Assembly (NCBI RefSeq): GCF_020165855.1
Contig: NZ_JAIUFY010000005.1
Coordinates: forward strand, 248,001-312,000
Length of the DNA: 64,000 nt
Direction: 5' to 3'
Source: Celeribacter litoreus
Lineage (GTDB): Bacteria > Pseudomonadota > Alphaproteobacteria > Rhodobacterales > Rhodobacteraceae
Every line of letters starts with the position of its first letter. Position 1 is the stretch's first letter. Shown here one piece after another: positions 33,942 to 41,837 of the stretch. The position numbers were made by a program, and so were the translations under genes. The notes under the pieces are model-generated. The model searched no databases. It was not told the origin of the DNA and worked only from the letters and a program-made list of their open reading frames with translations.

Positions 33942-34828
33942 ACGAGTTTGCCGATACCACCTTTGCCGCACCGAAGCGGCGCTTTAACTGGCTGTTCGCG
34001 ATTGGGGTGACCATCGTCGCGGGCGTCACGTTGCTTGCCCTGATCGGTCCCTATATCGGGCCTTATGATCCGACGCTCACGACGCCGCGCGTATCTGTCC
34101 CGCCGCCGTCACTGTCCGAAATTCCCGGCCTCTTGTTCGGCAGTTTCTCCAATACGCTGGAGCATCCGCCGCATTGGATGGGCACGGACAGTTCCGGCTA
34201 TGACGTGTTCAGTCGTGTTATCGCTGCGCCGCGCACCGACCTCACCATTGCACTTGCCGCGAATTTTGTCTCGCTCGGCATCGGCGCGGTGCTCGGACTG
34301 CTCGCGGGGTATTTCCGGAACTGGGGGACGGAGCTTCTCATGCGTGTCTCCGACGTGCTTCAGAGCTTTCCGGTCTTCATCTCTGCGATGGTTCTGGTGG
34401 CTCTGGCTGGCCGCTCGATGGGCAACATCGTGCTCGCGCTCGCGCTCGTTTACACGCCGATCTACATCCGCCTGACCCGCGCCGAAGTGCTTCAGAAAAA
34501 GGTTGCTGGTTACGTCGAAGCCGCCCGCGCGATGGGGACGCCGGAGATCGCCATCGCCTTCCGTCATGTGCTGCCGAACTCAATGACGCCTGCGCTGATC
34601 CAGTCGTCCGTGACCATCGGCTTTGCCATCCTGCTGACCTCCGGCCTGTCCTTCGTCGGTGCGGGTGTGCGCCCGCCGACACCGGAATGGGGTCTCTCGA
34701 TCTCGACAGGCGCGAACCAGATCATCCTCGGTGAATGGTGGCCATCGGTCTTCCCCGGCATCGCAATCTCGATCACCGTGTTTGGCTTTGCTGTTCTCGG
34801 AAACGCTCTGGAGGAACGCTATGAGTAA
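33938..34828 (+). CDS. ABC transporter permease, DppC-like, TTG start
   Basis: A 296-residue DppC/OppC-type permease. A TTG at 33938, overlapping the dppB-type stop, is the best start: GAGGA lies eight bases upstream and the protein then begins with the usual short cytoplasmic tail (NEFADTTFAAPKRRFNW) before the first membrane segment. The open frame extends far upstream only as a shadow. The ARAMGTPEIAIAFRHVLPNS loop is the ATPase-coupling EAA motif. Confidence 0.88.
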   Translation: MNEFADTTFAAPKRRFNWLFAIGVTIVAGVTLLALIGPYIGPYDPTLTTPRVSVPPPSLSEIPGLLFGSFSNTLEHPPHWMGTDSSGYDVFSRVIAAPRTDLTIALAANFVSLGIGAVLGLLAGYFRNWGTELLMRVSDVLQSFPVFISAMVLVALAGRSMGNIVLALALVYTPIYIRLTRAEVLQKKVAGYVEAARAMGTPEIAIAFRHVLPNSMTPALIQSSVTIGFAILLTSGLSFVGAGVRPPTPEWGLSISTGANQIILGEWWPSVFPGIAISITVFGFAVLGNALEERYE

Positions 34829-36656
34829 TCTCGAAAAACCGCTCCTCGACGCACGCGATCTGATCGTCGGCTACCCCTCGGGCGGTCACTATTCTCGTCC
34901 GGTCAATGGCGCCTCGCTGACCATTCGTCCGCGTGAGGTGGTTGGCCTCATTGGTGACGCAGGCTCCGGCAAATCGACCCTTGCGCTCGCGCTCATGGGG
35001 CTCGTGCAAGCCCCTGGGCGCATTCTCGGCGGATCAGTTGAGTTCGGTGGGCAGGACCTGACAAAGCTCTCCGAAGATGAGCTTCGGGCCTTTCGGGGCC
35101 GCGACATCTCCGCCATCGTCCAGAACCCGCGCGGCGCGCTCAACCCGCTCATCCGGATCGGAGAGCAGATTTCTAACGCCTACCGCGCGCATACCAGAGC
35201 CACGCCTGCTGAGGGACGTGCCAAGGCGATTGAGATGCTCACCATGGTGGGTATCAACGATCCGGAGCGACGTGTGAATGCCTATGCCCATGAGCTTTCG
35301 GGCGGAATGGCGCAGCGGGCGATGATCGCTATGGCTCTCGCCGCAAAGCCCCGTCTCCTCATCGCGGATGAGCCAACCTCCGGTCTCGACGTGACCATTC
35401 AGGCGCAGCTTCTCGATCAGATGTGGCAGACGGTGCAGGACACCGAGTCCGCCATTCTGTTGGTTTCTCAGGACCTTGGCGCGATCGCGAATTATTGCGA
35501 CCGCGTGCTGGCGCTCCACGACGGAAAGATCGTTGAAGACGCCCCAGTGCGGCAGTTCTTCGCGATGCCGCAGCATGACTATTCCAAGGAAATTCTCGGT
35601 CTCCACCATGCGCAAGGTGACCGTTTCCCCGAGCAGGTATCTGATGCCGCCAATGATATTCTGGAAGTCGAAAAACTCCGCATGGAGTTTCCGGTGCGCA
35701 ATTCCGACAATGTGGTCCACGCGGTTGGTGATTTCCGGTTGAACATCAAGGCGGGCGAAGCGGTTGGTCTCGTCGGTGAAAGTGGCTCGGGCAAGACCAC
35801 CGTGGGTCGCTGCCTCGTACGCCTCCTTGATCCGACCGAGAGCATCATCCGTTTCGACGGGTTCGACATTGGTTCACTCGATCAACGGTCCATGCGGAAG
35901 TTCCGCTCGCGCATCCAGTTCGTCTTCCAAGACCCGTTTGATAGCGTCAATCCGCGTTGGAGTGTGTCCGACATCCTGATCGAACCGTTGCGCCAGTTGG
36001 CGGACATGTCCCGCGCGGAGCGGCGAAAGCGGGCAGAGGAGGTGATGGAGCTCGTTGGTCTGCCAGTCGAACTGTTGGAGCGAAAACCCCGTGGCCTCGG
36101 TGCGGGTATCCTCCAGCGGATCAATATTGCGCGCGCGCTGATCTGCGAGCCGGAGTTCCTTGTGTTGGACGAGCCGACCTCTGTCCTCGCCCCGCGTGCG
36201 CGGAACGCTCTGATCGAACTCCTGGGCAAACTCCAGAAGGAACTGGGGATTGCTCTGCTGTTCATCACGCACGACCTCACCACGGTGCGGTATCTGTGCC
36301 AAAGGGTGGCCGTCATGTATCTCGGCCAGATCGTCGAAGAAGGGAGCGTCGAGCAGGTCTTCACCGCGCCGCGCCACCCCTATTCTCAAGCTCTTCTTGA
36401 GGCGCACCTCTTCCCAGATCCGGATCACCGGCGTGTGGACCATCCTAGCGATTCTGCGCTCGACGGAGAAATCCCGAGCCCGATCGACCTGCCGACCGGA
36501 TGCTACCTCGCGAGCCGCTGTCCACACGCGGATGAGACCTGCCGATCCATACCACAGAACCTCTCCGTTCTCTCGGATGGCCAAACGGTGCGCTGCTGGA
36601 AAGCCGAACACGAAGAGGAGCCAGCAGAGATGGCTCCCGCAACCAAAACAGGGTGA
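34821..36656 (+). CDS. Fused double-ATPase of a peptide-type ABC importer, with one degenerate ATP site
   Basis: A 611-residue DppD-DppF fusion, overlapping dppC by 8 bases. NBD1: Walker A 45-53, Q101, signature LSGGM 159-163, Walker B Glu184, but Gln217 where the switch His should be. NBD2: Walker A 319-327, Q370, Glu451, switch His484, but the signature reads GLGAGI (425-430) rather than LSGGQ. Both changes fall on the same composite site (NBD1 Walker motifs plus NBD2 signature), so one site should be weakly or not catalytic. C-terminal cysteines 561, 567, 574 and 592 match the cluster seen in DppD/OppD-type proteins. Confidence 0.9.
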   Translation: MSNLEKPLLDARDLIVGYPSGGHYSRPVNGASLTIRPREVVGLIGDAGSGKSTLALALMGLVQAPGRILGGSVEFGGQDLTKLSEDELRAFRGRDISAIVQNPRGALNPLIRIGEQISNAYRAHTRATPAEGRAKAIEMLTMVGINDPERRVNAYAHELSGGMAQRAMIAMALAAKPRLLIADEPTSGLDVTIQAQLLDQMWQTVQDTESAILLVSQDLGAIANYCDRVLALHDGKIVEDAPVRQFFAMPQHDYSKEILGLHHAQGDRFPEQVSDAANDILEVEKLRMEFPVRNSDNVVHAVGDFRLNIKAGEAVGLVGESGSGKTTVGRCLVRLLDPTESIIRFDGFDIGSLDQRSMRKFRSRIQFVFQDPFDSVNPRWSVSDILIEPLRQLADMSRAERRKRAEEVMELVGLPVELLERKPRGLGAGILQRINIARALICEPEFLVLDEPTSVLAPRARNALIELLGKLQKELGIALLFITHDLTTVRYLCQRVAVMYLGQIVEEGSVEQVFTAPRHPYSQALLEAHLFPDPDHRRVDHPSDSALDGEIPSPIDLPTGCYLASRCPHADETCRSIPQNLSVLSDGQTVRCWKAEHEEEPAEMAPATKTG

Positions 36657-36664
36657 ATGACATC

Positions 36665-38299
36665 ATGGCTGAATATGATTTTATTGTCGTGGGCGCTGGA
36701 TCTGCGGGGGCTGTCCTCGCAAACCGCCTCTCTGAAGATCCGAAAAACAAAGTCCTCCTGATCGAAGCGGGCGGCGGCGATAAGAACCCCATCTTTCGTC
36801 TCCCGATCCTCGCGGGTGGGGCCTATTGGTATAAACGCTCGAATTGGGGCTATGTCACCGAGCCACAGGCGGGGCTGAAGGGCCGAACTCTGAAATGGCC
36901 GCGCGGAAAGGTGCTTGGTGGCTCTTCGACCATCAACGGCATGATGTATATGCGCGGGAACCGGTCGGTCTATGACGACTGGGCAACGAAAGAGGGTCTC
37001 ACCGGTTGGTCCTATTCCGAGGTGCTGCCCTATTTCCTCCGCGGCGAAGATGCGCCTGCGCGGGCGGGCAGTCCGTTCCACAATGTCGGCGGCGAACTGC
37101 GCGTGTCTCCGGCGCCTGCGCTCAACCCGCTCTATGACGATTTCCTCGCGTCGGGGCGTGAGGTCGGGCACCCCGAGATGCCAGACCCGAATGTGGCAGA
37201 GCCTGAGGGTCTCGGGCCGTTCGACTTCAACATCCGTGACGGGCGCAGAGAGTCGAGTTCGACCGCGTTCCTCTGGCCCGTGAAAACCCGACCCAATCTC
37301 GAAATCCGGACAGAAGTAATGGTGCGGAAGCTGATGATCGAGGGGTCGCGGGTGACGGGTGTAGAGCTGGATGGTCCCGCCGGTCCGCGTAATGTCACCT
37401 GCCGCCGCGAGATTATTCTCTCGTCCGGCGTGATCAACACGCCCCAAATTCTGATGCTGTCCGGCATTGGTCCGGGCGAGGTGCTGCAAAAGGCGGGTAT
37501 CGAAACCGTCCGCGATCTCAAGGGCGTCGGTGAGAACCTGCATGATCACATCGGTGTCTATCTGACCTACGCCTGCAAAGATCCCGTCAGCCTCTATTCA
37601 CTCTTCCGCCCTGATCGCGGTGCGATGCAGCTTGCGAATGCCGTGTTCCGCCGCAAAGGACCGATGGCCTGCGCGCCACTCGAGGCCGGTGGGTTCCTCC
37701 GCACGCGCGAAGGTCTCTCAGAGCCGGATATCCATATGACTTTCGTGCCCGGCCTGAGTTTGGAGACCAGCCAGAAGGGGCAGGGGCAGCACGGGTTCAT
37801 CATCCACGTCTATCCGACACGTCCTGAGAGCCGTGGACGCCTTTGGATCGAAAGTGCGGACCCGCGCCAAGCGCCGAAGATTGATCCGAACTGTTTCGGT
37901 GCGCCGAGCGACATGGAGACGTTCTACGGCGGTATCCGTCTCGCGCATGAGATTGCCACAACCGGGCCGCTTTCCGCGCGTCGCAAGGAGTTTTTGTCCT
38001 ACGATCCGACGATGCTCTCGGATGAGAGTGCGATGGCAGACTGGGTGCGCGGGAGCGCGGAGACCGTCTTCCACCCCGTTGGAACGGCCCGCATGGGCAC
38101 GGGCGCTGATGCGGTCGTCGATGCGGAGTTGAAGGTTCGCGGCCTCGAAGGTCTACGCATCGCGGACGCCTCTGTCATGCCATGTGTGACGGGGGCCAAT
38201 ACCTCCGCACCGTCGATGATGATTGCTGAAAAAGCGGCTGACATGATCTTGGGACGCACGCCGCTCGCGGCGATGGATCCCGATGCTGTGGCTGCGTGA
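36665..38299 (+). CDS. GMC-family FAD-dependent oxidoreductase (choline-dehydrogenase-like)
   Basis: A 544-residue glucose-methanol-choline oxidoreductase. The FAD-binding VVGAGSAGAVLANRL is at the N-terminus, GMC signature GKVLGGSSTINGMMYMRG near 82, and the active-site pair His (FHPVGTARMG) and Asn (TGANTSAP) in the C-terminal part are present. It would oxidise a primary alcohol or alkanol-like group to aldehyde. The ATG at 36665 gives a start right before the FAD fold; a GTG at 36653 inside the previous stop is also possible. It is followed 14 bases later by the GlcG-like gene. Confidence 0.9.
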   Translation: MAEYDFIVVGAGSAGAVLANRLSEDPKNKVLLIEAGGGDKNPIFRLPILAGGAYWYKRSNWGYVTEPQAGLKGRTLKWPRGKVLGGSSTINGMMYMRGNRSVYDDWATKEGLTGWSYSEVLPYFLRGEDAPARAGSPFHNVGGELRVSPAPALNPLYDDFLASGREVGHPEMPDPNVAEPEGLGPFDFNIRDGRRESSSTAFLWPVKTRPNLEIRTEVMVRKLMIEGSRVTGVELDGPAGPRNVTCRREIILSSGVINTPQILMLSGIGPGEVLQKAGIETVRDLKGVGENLHDHIGVYLTYACKDPVSLYSLFRPDRGAMQLANAVFRRKGPMACAPLEAGGFLRTREGLSEPDIHMTFVPGLSLETSQKGQGQHGFIIHVYPTRPESRGRLWIESADPRQAPKIDPNCFGAPSDMETFYGGIRLAHEIATTGPLSARRKEFLSYDPTMLSDESAMADWVRGSAETVFHPVGTARMGTGADAVVDAELKVRGLEGLRIADASVMPCVTGANTSAPSMMIAEKAADMILGRTPLAAMDPDAVAA

Positions 38300-38313
38300 C
38301 GAAAGGGATGACA

Positions 38314-38718
38314 ATGACGAAACTCACACAAAAGGCGGTGTTTGACGCCTTGCAAGCAGGGCAGGCGAAAGCGGCTGAACTCGGGACGCCTGTCTCGATG
38401 GTGGTGCTCGACGAGGGCGGCCATTTGCTTGGCTTCCTGCGCTGTGATGGCGCGTCCTTCGGGACGGGCGATGTGGCACAGCGCAAGGCCTATACCGCCG
38501 CGGCCATGCATCTCCCCACTGCGGCCTTGTCCCCGCTCGCGCAACCGGGAGAGGTCTTCTACGGGTTGGAAGTGTCGGGTGGTGCGCCCTACGTGCTCTT
38601 CCCCGGTGGGGTGCCGGTCGTGGTGGATGGGAATGTTCTCGGCGCTGTCGGCGTCTCGGGCGGGCCGCCGGATGGAGACGTCGCGATCGCTGAGGCGATG
38701 TGCGCGGCCCTGGTCTAA
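38314..38718 (+). CDS. GlcG/HbpS-family protein
   Basis: A 134-residue GlcG/HbpS-type protein (former DUF336), with the typical VVLDEGGHLLGFLR and GVSGGPPDGDVAIAEA blocks. Members accompany oxidoreductases and may bind haem or cobalamin or act as small catalytic partners, so association with the GMC enzyme is typical. The ATG at 38314 follows AAAGGGA; upstream GTG 38296 and ATG 38308 are weaker. It closes the 20416-38718 array. Confidence 0.85.
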   Translation: MTKLTQKAVFDALQAGQAKAAELGTPVSMVVLDEGGHLLGFLRCDGASFGTGDVAQRKAYTAAAMHLPTAALSPLAQPGEVFYGLEVSGGAPYVLFPGGVPVVVDGNVLGAVGVSGGPPDGDVAIAEAMCAALV

Positions 38719-38731
38719 GTCAGTTATCAAG

Positions 38732-38770
38732 AATTCGCGCCTCTCTGGGAACTCCACTGAGGCGCGAATT
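38732..38770 (+). terminator. Terminator closing the plus-strand array
   Basis: A perfect 12-base-pair stem (AATTCGCGCCTC with GAGGCGCGAATT) with a 15-base loop, followed by TGGTTT, lies between convergent stops at 38718 and 38776. It can act on both strands. Confidence 0.8.
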
Positions 38771-38775
38771 TGGTT

Positions 38776-39516
38776 TCAGGCGGCAGCTGAAATGAGCGCG
38801 TCGACCTCGTCACTGCCGTTGAACGCGATTTTCAGGCAGGCCCAGAGGGTTGCTGTATTCGAACTGATGACGGGGACGCCGAACTCTTTGGAGAGTTTGT
38901 AGATCAACGGAAGGCTCGGAAAATCCGTGCAGGTGATGAGGAGCGCCCCGCTCCCCGGCACAAAGATGCGCCGCGCGAGGGCTTCAATCTCCGCGATTGG
39001 TGTTTGTGCGATCAATGGAAAATCGCAGGGGCCGTTTGCACCGAGACCGAGGCCTTCAATGGCAAGCGTGTCGATGCCGTGTGCCTTCAAAAAATCGACC
39101 TCATGCGCGTTCATCGCATCCGTGTAAGGTGTCGCGATGCTGACTTGAGACACGCCTAGGTGCCTGAGCGCTTTAACGATGCTATCGGCTGTTGTCACCG
39201 TCTTGATGCCGGTGCGTTCCGTCATCTCGTCACCCAATTGATCGGATGGCACGAGCATGGAGCCGGCAGTGCAGGCGTAGGCCATGACGTCCGGCTTCAT
39301 TGGTGCGAGCATACCGATTGTGTCCTCGAGATCGTCCTTGAGCGCCTTCTTCCCTGCTTCACTTTGCGTGTCGGCATGAAGCGCCATGCGGTGACTGTGA
39401 GCTGTTGCGCCCGACGGCAGCAGTTGCGCCCATTCCGCCTCGTTGACGGTGTTGGTCGGGGGGACGATGAGGCCGATGCGGGCTCGGGTAGAGTAGGTCG
39501 AGAGGGGGCGTGTCAT
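38776..39516 (-). CDS. Maleate isomerase/Asp-Glu racemase family protein with both catalytic cysteines
   Basis: A 246-residue protein of the maleate cis-trans isomerase/arylmalonate decarboxylase family. Both active-site cysteines are present: Cys82 in AYACTAGS and Cys196 in LITCTDFP, as in maleate isomerase and racemases. It may convert maleate to fumarate or racemise a related acid. It is last in a minus-strand cluster (43040 to 38776) with an SDR, a GntR regulator, a cysteine-less paralogue and an FAD monooxygenase. Confidence 0.85.
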   Translation of the reverse strand: MTRPLSTYSTRARIGLIVPPTNTVNEAEWAQLLPSGATAHSHRMALHADTQSEAGKKALKDDLEDTIGMLAPMKPDVMAYACTAGSMLVPSDQLGDEMTERTGIKTVTTADSIVKALRHLGVSQVSIATPYTDAMNAHEVDFLKAHGIDTLAIEGLGLGANGPCDFPLIAQTPIAEIEALARRIFVPGSGALLITCTDFPSLPLIYKLSKEFGVPVISSNTATLWACLKIAFNGSDEVDALISAAA

Positions 39517-39523
39517 AGGGGGC

Positions 39524-40342
39524 TCACATGATTGAGGGGCGGTCTACGTGCGGAGAACAGGCGGCAGGCGCAGGGGCATCTTCGTCGCCCCAGAACCGTC
39601 CGATATAGCGGCCGCCGGTGACGCCATCTGATCCCGAGCCGCAGAGCCAGAGAATGCCAGTGGCCATCACCTCGGGCGACAAGAGATTGCCATCTGCGCC
39701 TTTTTTGTCCGGGCTGGGCGGAAGGAGATCGGTGTCTGCCGCGCCGCCAGGGAGGAAGACGTTCACCGTCACGCCCGTGCCGTCGAGATCCTGCGCCCAG
39801 ACCCGGCTTGCGGCCTCAAGGGCGGCTTTCGACGGGCCATAGGGAGAGTAACCGCGCCGCACCATGGTCTGATCCGAGGTGGAGATGTTGATGACTTTAC
39901 CGTAACCGCGTTCGACCATCGCGGGCACCACAGCGCGGGCCATGTTGAAGCTGCCGTTCACGTTTGTCGCGATGATGTCGGCCCAGTCTCGCGCATCTGC
40001 TTCCCAGAATTTCGTCGGGACGGTGTTGAAGGTTTCGGAAATCCGCCGCATGCCGAGACCGGCATTGTTGACGAGAGCGGTAATCGGGCCGAGCTGCTCT
40101 TCCGCAGCGTCGACGGCAGCGGCGCAGGCGTCTGGGTCTGCGATGTCAAAAGCATGTGTGGAGACGGCGCGCGCGCCTGCCTCAAGACAGTCTTCAGCAG
40201 CGCCGGACAATGCGTCGCCCTCGGAGGTCGCGCAGAGGGCAAGGGACGCACCCTGCGAGGCAAGAGAGAGGGCCATCGCACGTCCGAGACCACGGCTCGC
40301 TCCGGTCAGGAGAACCGTTGTGTCATGAAAATCGGATGTCAT
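39524..40342 (-). CDS. Short-chain dehydrogenase/reductase
   Basis: A 272-residue SDR. The nucleotide-binding TGASRGLG is at residues 13-20, NNAG at 92-95, the catalytic Tyr168 and Lys172 in SPYGPSKAA, with Ser154/156 as partner. The Arg17 after TGAS is compatible with NADP. The C-terminal tail after residue 250 is longer than usual. It lies between the isomerase-like gene and the GntR gene in the minus-strand cluster. Substrate unknown. Confidence 0.88.
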   Translation of the reverse strand: MTSDFHDTTVLLTGASRGLGRAMALSLASQGASLALCATSEGDALSGAAEDCLEAGARAVSTHAFDIADPDACAAAVDAAEEQLGPITALVNNAGLGMRRISETFNTVPTKFWEADARDWADIIATNVNGSFNMARAVVPAMVERGYGKVINISTSDQTMVRRGYSPYGPSKAALEAASRVWAQDLDGTGVTVNVFLPGGAADTDLLPPSPDKKGADGNLLSPEVMATGILWLCGSGSDGVTGGRYIGRFWGDEDAPAPAACSPHVDRPSIM

Positions 40343-40357
40343 GAGTTTTATGGGACC

Positions 40358-41047
40358 TTAATCTGATGTGTTCGGGAGGGACGGGCGCGTCGAGAGAATA
40401 TGCGCGCGCATGGCCATCTCCGCCCAATCCGCGTTGCCTGCGCTCAGAGCGCGATGGATTTCGCGGTGCTGCTGGTTCGACGCGCGGATGTTGATTGGTT
40501 GCTCCATGACCACGCGTTTGATTGAGGCAATCGGGACGGCCGCGATCGGACGCATCATAATTTTGATCTGTGTAGAGCGGCAGGCATCCACCAGAGTTTG
40601 GTGGAAATCTTCGTTCAGCGCGAGAAAGGCACTCGTAGCTCCGTCCGCATCGGGGTCGATCGCATCCATCTCTTCGATCAAGAGCATCAACGCGTCGAGT
40701 TCCTTCGGTTGAATACGTTCTGCAGCAATGCGGGCGGTGTAGCCTTCGATCTGGGCGCGCAGATCGAACATGATAACGACTTCGGAAAAGGAGAAGTCGT
40801 TAACGTATTTGTGGCGGTTCTCTTCGACAGCAAGGCCATCCGCCACGAGGCGACGCAGGGCCTCGCGGACGGGTGTGCGGCTCGTCCCCGTCATCTCGCA
40901 AAGCGTCTCCTCTCTCAAATGCGTGCCGAAGGGCAGGTCCTGGGAGAGGATTGCGTCACGAATAATCTCGTAAGCGCGCGCGGCCGCGCGGGATCGCGCG
41001 GCGCCGTCGGCACCGGAAGATGGCGTTTGGGGCTCAGGGTCCTTCAT
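40358..41047 (-). CDS. GntR-family regulator with FCD domain
   Basis: A 229-residue GntR (FadR subgroup) regulator with a winged helix at about residues 20-90 (HLREETLCEMTGTSRTPVREAL) and an FCD domain after it. I chose the ATG at 41047, with AAGG six bases upstream; the longer frame adds 62 atypical residues shadowing the neighbouring gene. It probably controls the cluster in which it lies and perhaps the divergent TAXI-TRAP operon. No operator comparable to the 18-kb GntR site was found. Confidence 0.87.
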   Translation of the reverse strand: MKDPEPQTPSSGADGAARSRAAARAYEIIRDAILSQDLPFGTHLREETLCEMTGTSRTPVREALRRLVADGLAVEENRHKYVNDFSFSEVVIMFDLRAQIEGYTARIAAERIQPKELDALMLLIEEMDAIDPDADGATSAFLALNEDFHQTLVDACRSTQIKIMMRPIAAVPIASIKRVVMEQPINIRASNQQHREIHRALSAGNADWAEMAMRAHILSTRPSLPNTSD

Positions 41048-41063
41048 CCGATGCCTTTCTGTC

Positions 41064-41810
41064 TTAGTAGTGGGAGAGGAGCGAGCCGAAGCCCTGAACC
41101 TTATCCTGAATGCCGTTGGTTCGCAGCGCGTGCCAATAGGTGGCCGTGTTGATGGCGAGCACAGGTTTGTCGAGCCAGAATTCAGCCATTGCGCCGACCT
41201 TCGCCATGGCAAGGTTCGTGCCGGCCTGAACAATTGCTTCTACAGACGGATCGTTCACTTCGATGAGTGCATCGCGCAAGGCTTGAGGCGTTTCGTGGGC
41301 GATTAGCATCGGAGAGTTGCATTTCAGCCCTTTGACGGTTGCGACCTCGTAACCGCAATCCTCGAAGAATTTGCGCACCTGATCATCCCCAACCGGCATG
41401 TAGGGCGTGATGACTGCGATGCGTTTGACATCGCCGAAGCATTTCAGCGCGGCCTGACAGGCATCGGAGCCGAGTGTCACTGGGACGCCAGCACGTTCTT
41501 CGACCTGTGCTTTCAGGGTGTCGGCACGTTCCTTACCGTCCCAGAAAGTCTCAGCGGACATGCCCATCACGACGGCTTGCGGGGAGCAGGTCATCACGGA
41601 ATCGATGGCTTCCATCGTGGCGCCGCGAATGCGCATGACGAGTTCGTTGAAGTCCTCGTTGGAATGGACCGGATCGTCAGGGATGACGATGCGGGAGAAG
41701 TGGTTGGTCACGCCAACGGGACGCATGTCGTCGAATTCAGGCTGCACAGAGGTGTTGGTCGACGGGGCGACAACACCGAATTTCATGCGATAACCGAGAG
41801 AGTCAGTCAT
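41064..41810 (-). CDS. Maleate isomerase/EutA-like family protein without the catalytic cysteines
   Basis: A 248-residue relative of the protein at 38776 (VVAPSTNTSVQPEF corresponds to IVPPTNTVNEAEW). At the two cysteine positions this copy has Met84-Ser85 (VMGMSAETFW) and Gly197 (VQAGTNLA). It cannot use the two-cysteine mechanism and resembles the EutA-like branch with its SAETFW motif. It may be a decarboxylase or lyase, or a non-catalytic partner. It is placed just before gntR in the minus-strand cluster. Confidence 0.82.
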   Translation of the reverse strand: MTDSLGYRMKFGVVAPSTNTSVQPEFDDMRPVGVTNHFSRIVIPDDPVHSNEDFNELVMRIRGATMEAIDSVMTCSPQAVVMGMSAETFWDGKERADTLKAQVEERAGVPVTLGSDACQAALKCFGDVKRIAVITPYMPVGDDQVRKFFEDCGYEVATVKGLKCNSPMLIAHETPQALRDALIEVNDPSVEAIVQAGTNLAMAKVGAMAEFWLDKPVLAINTATYWHALRTNGIQDKVQGFGSLLSHY

Positions 41811-41837
41811 AAGGGTCGTTCCTTTTTCGGGGGGAGC

